Assembly: GCA_028868735.1 (NCBI GenBank)
Contig: JAGWTW010000031.1
Span: 1 to 34,974, forward strand
DNA: 34,974 bases
Direction: 5' to 3'
Source: Hyphomicrobiales bacterium
Lineage (GTDB): Bacteria > Pseudomonadota > Alphaproteobacteria > Rhizobiales > Beijerinckiaceae
Of the stretch, positions 33,266 through 34,974 are shown one piece after another (positions within the stretch are counted from its first letter, which is position 1; the number at the start of each line of letters is the position of its first letter). Made by a program: the position numbers and the translations under genes. The notes beneath the pieces were generated by a model. That model worked only from the letters and a program-made list of their open reading frames with translations. It ran no database searches and was not told the origin of the DNA.

Positions 33266-33946
33266 ATGGCCATTCCGTCATCGAGCGTCAGGGCGAAGCC
33301 TGCCTTGCGGCAGGACGAGCGGCGCCGCGCGTCCGACGCCCGCATGTTGCGGGCGGCGATCGACATCATAGCGCGGAAGGGCGCGGCCGGCGCGACGCTC
33401 GCCGAAATCGGCGTCGCCGCAGGGTTCAGCCGCGGTCTCCCGGCCGAGCGCTTCGGCACCAAGCTCGCGCTCCTGAACGCGCTCATGGATTTCATGGAGG
33501 ACTGGTTTCACCGCCGCGTCGCCGCTGCGGTCGCTGGACGTTCCGGGTTGGCGGCGCTCCGCGCACGCATCGACGCCCATATCGACAGCGCCTGCGCGAG
33601 CCCGACGGCGACGGCCGCGCTCTATTCGCTGTTTCTGGAATCATTGGCGGCGATACCTGGCCTTCAGCCGCGCACGCGCGCGCTCAGCGCAAGCTTTCAT
33701 GCAGGCTTTCGCGGCCACCTCGACGAAGCGCGCCGCGCCGGCGAACTGCGCGCGGGCGCCGATTGCGACAAGGTCGCGCAGATCGTTGTCGGAATGTTGC
33801 GCGGGCTGATCATCCAGAGTCTGCTCGAGGGCGACGCCGCGCGTCTCGGCGCCAATCGCAGGCAGATTCATGCGCTGATCGACGCGGCGCTCGCAAAGCA
33901 GGCCGGCGAGGCGGTCCGTGCGCCGCCGCGCCGCAAATCGGCGTAG
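33266..33946 (+). CDS. TetR-family repressor
   Basis: A 226-residue regulator. Its N-terminal helix-turn-helix covers about residues 22-66 (ASDARMLRAAIDIIARKGAAGATLAEIGVAAGFS...FGTKLALL), followed by a helical ligand domain. TetR proteins repress until they bind a small ligand. It has no ribosome site before the ATG at 33266, and the candidate -10 element is ten bases upstream, so the mRNA may be nearly leaderless. It is divergent from livK and sits over a palindrome, so it likely controls the liv-carboxylase operon and itself. It also precedes the acyl-CoA ligase gene by 54 bases. The inducer is probably the substrate or its CoA ester, as an inference. Confidence 0.9.
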   Translation: MAIPSSSVRAKPALRQDERRRASDARMLRAAIDIIARKGAAGATLAEIGVAAGFSRGLPAERFGTKLALLNALMDFMEDWFHRRVAAAVAGRSGLAALRARIDAHIDSACASPTATAALYSLFLESLAAIPGLQPRTRALSASFHAGFRGHLDEARRAGELRAGADCDKVAQIVVGMLRGLIIQSLLEGDAARLGANRRQIHALIDAALAKQAGEAVRAPPRRKSA

Positions 33947-34000
33947 GCGGCGGCGGGGAAACGAGGACGACCGCGAAAGGCGGCGCCGGGGGAGAGAGCG

Positions 34001-34974
34001 ATGAGGGATGAAACGCTGAGCGCGGCCGACAGATATGTCCTGCGCAATCTCATCGACAGGCACGCGCGCGACCGGGGCGACCGCGTCTTTGCGCTGTTTT
34101 CCAGTGGCGAGTCCTGGACCTATGCCGATCTGCGGCGCACCGTGCGCCGCGTCGCGGCCAGTTTGCAGGCGCAGGGCGTCAAGCAGGACGATTTCGTCCT
34201 GTCTTGGCTGCCGAACGGCCCGCATGCGATCGCCGTCTGGTTTGCGTTGAATTATCTCGGCGCGGTCTATGTGCCGGTGAATATTTCCTATCGCGGGCGT
34301 CTGCTCGCGCATGTCGTCAGGAATTCCGGCGCGCGGCTGATGATAGCCGACGCGCGGCTGGCCGAGCGGCTGACCGAGGTCGATACGGCGGCGCTCGCGA
34401 CATTGATCGCTGTGTCCGGCGCGCCGCCCGCGCTCGGCGGCGTCAAATGCCTCGGCGAAGACGCGCTCTCTGCGGCGACGCACGAGCCCGCCGATCCCGA
34501 ACGCGCGATCATGCCCTGGGACACGCATGCGATCATCTACACCTCGGGCACGACCGGGCCGTCGAAAGGCGTGCTGTCCTCCTATCGCCATCTCGCCGCC
34601 ACGACCGAGGCGATCGACACGATCGGCGAGACCGACCGCGCGCTCGTCAACCTGCCGCTGTTCCACGTCGGCGGCACCAACGCCGTCTATCGCATGCTGA
34701 TGCGCGGCGATTCGATTGCGCTGGTGGAATCGTTCGACACGCAGACATTCTGGGACACGGTGCGCAAGACAGGCGCGACGACGATGACGCTGCTCGGCGC
34801 CATGATTCCGTTTCTGATGAAAGCGCCGCCGACGCCGCGCGACCGTGAACACACCCTGCGGCAGGCAGTGATGGTGCCGCTCAGCGAGGACGCGCCGGCA
34901 TTCACCGAACGTTTCGGCGTCGACATCTACACGGTTTTCAACATGACGGAGATCTGTTGTCCGATCGTATCGGA
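34001..34974 (+). CDS. Acyl-CoA ligase, CaiC-like, cut by window end
   Basis: An ATP-dependent acyl-CoA ligase of the AMP-forming (ANL) family; about 324 residues are visible and the C-terminal part is missing. Seen: the P-loop YTSGTTGPSKGV at about 180-191, WTYADLRRTVRRVA near the start, LPLFHVGG, and the adenylate-binding YTVFNMTE near the window end. The layout and the NMTE motif resemble crotonobetaine/carnitine-CoA ligases (CaiC). It would activate the imported acid to a CoA thioester. GGGGGAGAG precedes the ATG at 34001. Its position after tetR, opposite the liv operon, makes it a likely member of the same regulon. Acyl specificity unknown. Confidence 0.9.
   Translation, partial: MRDETLSAADRYVLRNLIDRHARDRGDRVFALFSSGESWTYADLRRTVRRVAASLQAQGVKQDDFVLSWLPNGPHAIAVWFALNYLGAVYVPVNISYRGRLLAHVVRNSGARLMIADARLAERLTEVDTAALATLIAVSGAPPALGGVKCLGEDALSAATHEPADPERAIMPWDTHAIIYTSGTTGPSKGVLSSYRHLAATTEAIDTIGETDRALVNLPLFHVGGTNAVYRMLMRGDSIALVESFDTQTFWDTVRKTGATTMTLLGAMIPFLMKAPPTPRDREHTLRQAVMVPLSEDAPAFTERFGVDIYTVFNMTEICCPIVS

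Noticed and set aside
31044..33281. A 745-residue open frame whose end is LivH
   Set aside because: The upstream two thirds is a shadow of livK; LivH starts at the GTG at 31922.

Overview
The window is GC-rich (high GC at third codon positions, many GTG/TTG starts, AGGAGG-type ribosome sites) and densely coded on both strands. The genes look alphaproteobacterial, most likely Hyphomicrobiales: PyrE of the alphaproteobacterial type, a DUF6481 coiled-coil protein, a small CDRCG lipoprotein, many Liv-type ABC parts and a FixK/FNR-like box. I cannot name a genus. No tRNA, rRNA, CRISPR array, transposase, integrase or prophage gene was seen. No gene-free stretch exceeds about 300 bases; the longest (1341-1609) lies upstream of the RNA helicase gene.

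Layout. 1-3900: the 5' part of pyrE, a small SH3-like hypothetical, a secreted HdeA-like protein, an RhlE-type DEAD-box helicase and a DUF2189 membrane protein. 3919-10869 (all minus strand): xsc (sulfoacetaldehyde acetyltransferase) behind a YfcG-type glutathione transferase, a secreted low-complexity repeat protein, and a glycerol pair glpD-glpK with ATGA overlap, preceded by a 132-residue helical protein that may be a globin-sensor relative lacking the haem ligand. 11040-15194: a fusion of a degenerate metallophosphoesterase with a radical SAM enzyme, a lone ModA-like binding protein, a TcuC/CitA-type tricarboxylate symporter and a small lipoprotein. 15365-17863: a NUDT19-like Nudix hydrolase, a universal stress protein with an FNR/FixK-like box upstream, a small hypothetical and DUF6481.

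18033-34974 looks like an accessory catabolic region: an RraA-type aldolase, a LysR regulator divergent from a BBE-type flavin oxidase, a DapA-family aldolase, an acyl-CoA thioesterase plus HTD2/MaoC-type dehydratase (ATGA overlap), a two-subunit molybdenum hydroxylase (IorA/IorB type), and a five-gene minus-strand operon livK-livH-livMG(fused)-livF-acyl-CoA carboxylase beta. That operon diverges from a TetR gene, which is followed by a CaiC-like acyl-CoA ligase cut by the window end. My inference is that the Liv system imports an organic acid or amino-acid-like compound, the ligase makes its CoA ester, and the carboxylase and dehydratase process it under TetR control. The substrate is unknown.

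The most unusual single gene is the metallophosphoesterase-radical SAM fusion at 11040-12851: the phosphoesterase half has lost several canonical metal ligands, and the radical SAM half carries five C-terminal cysteines consistent with an auxiliary iron-sulfur cluster.
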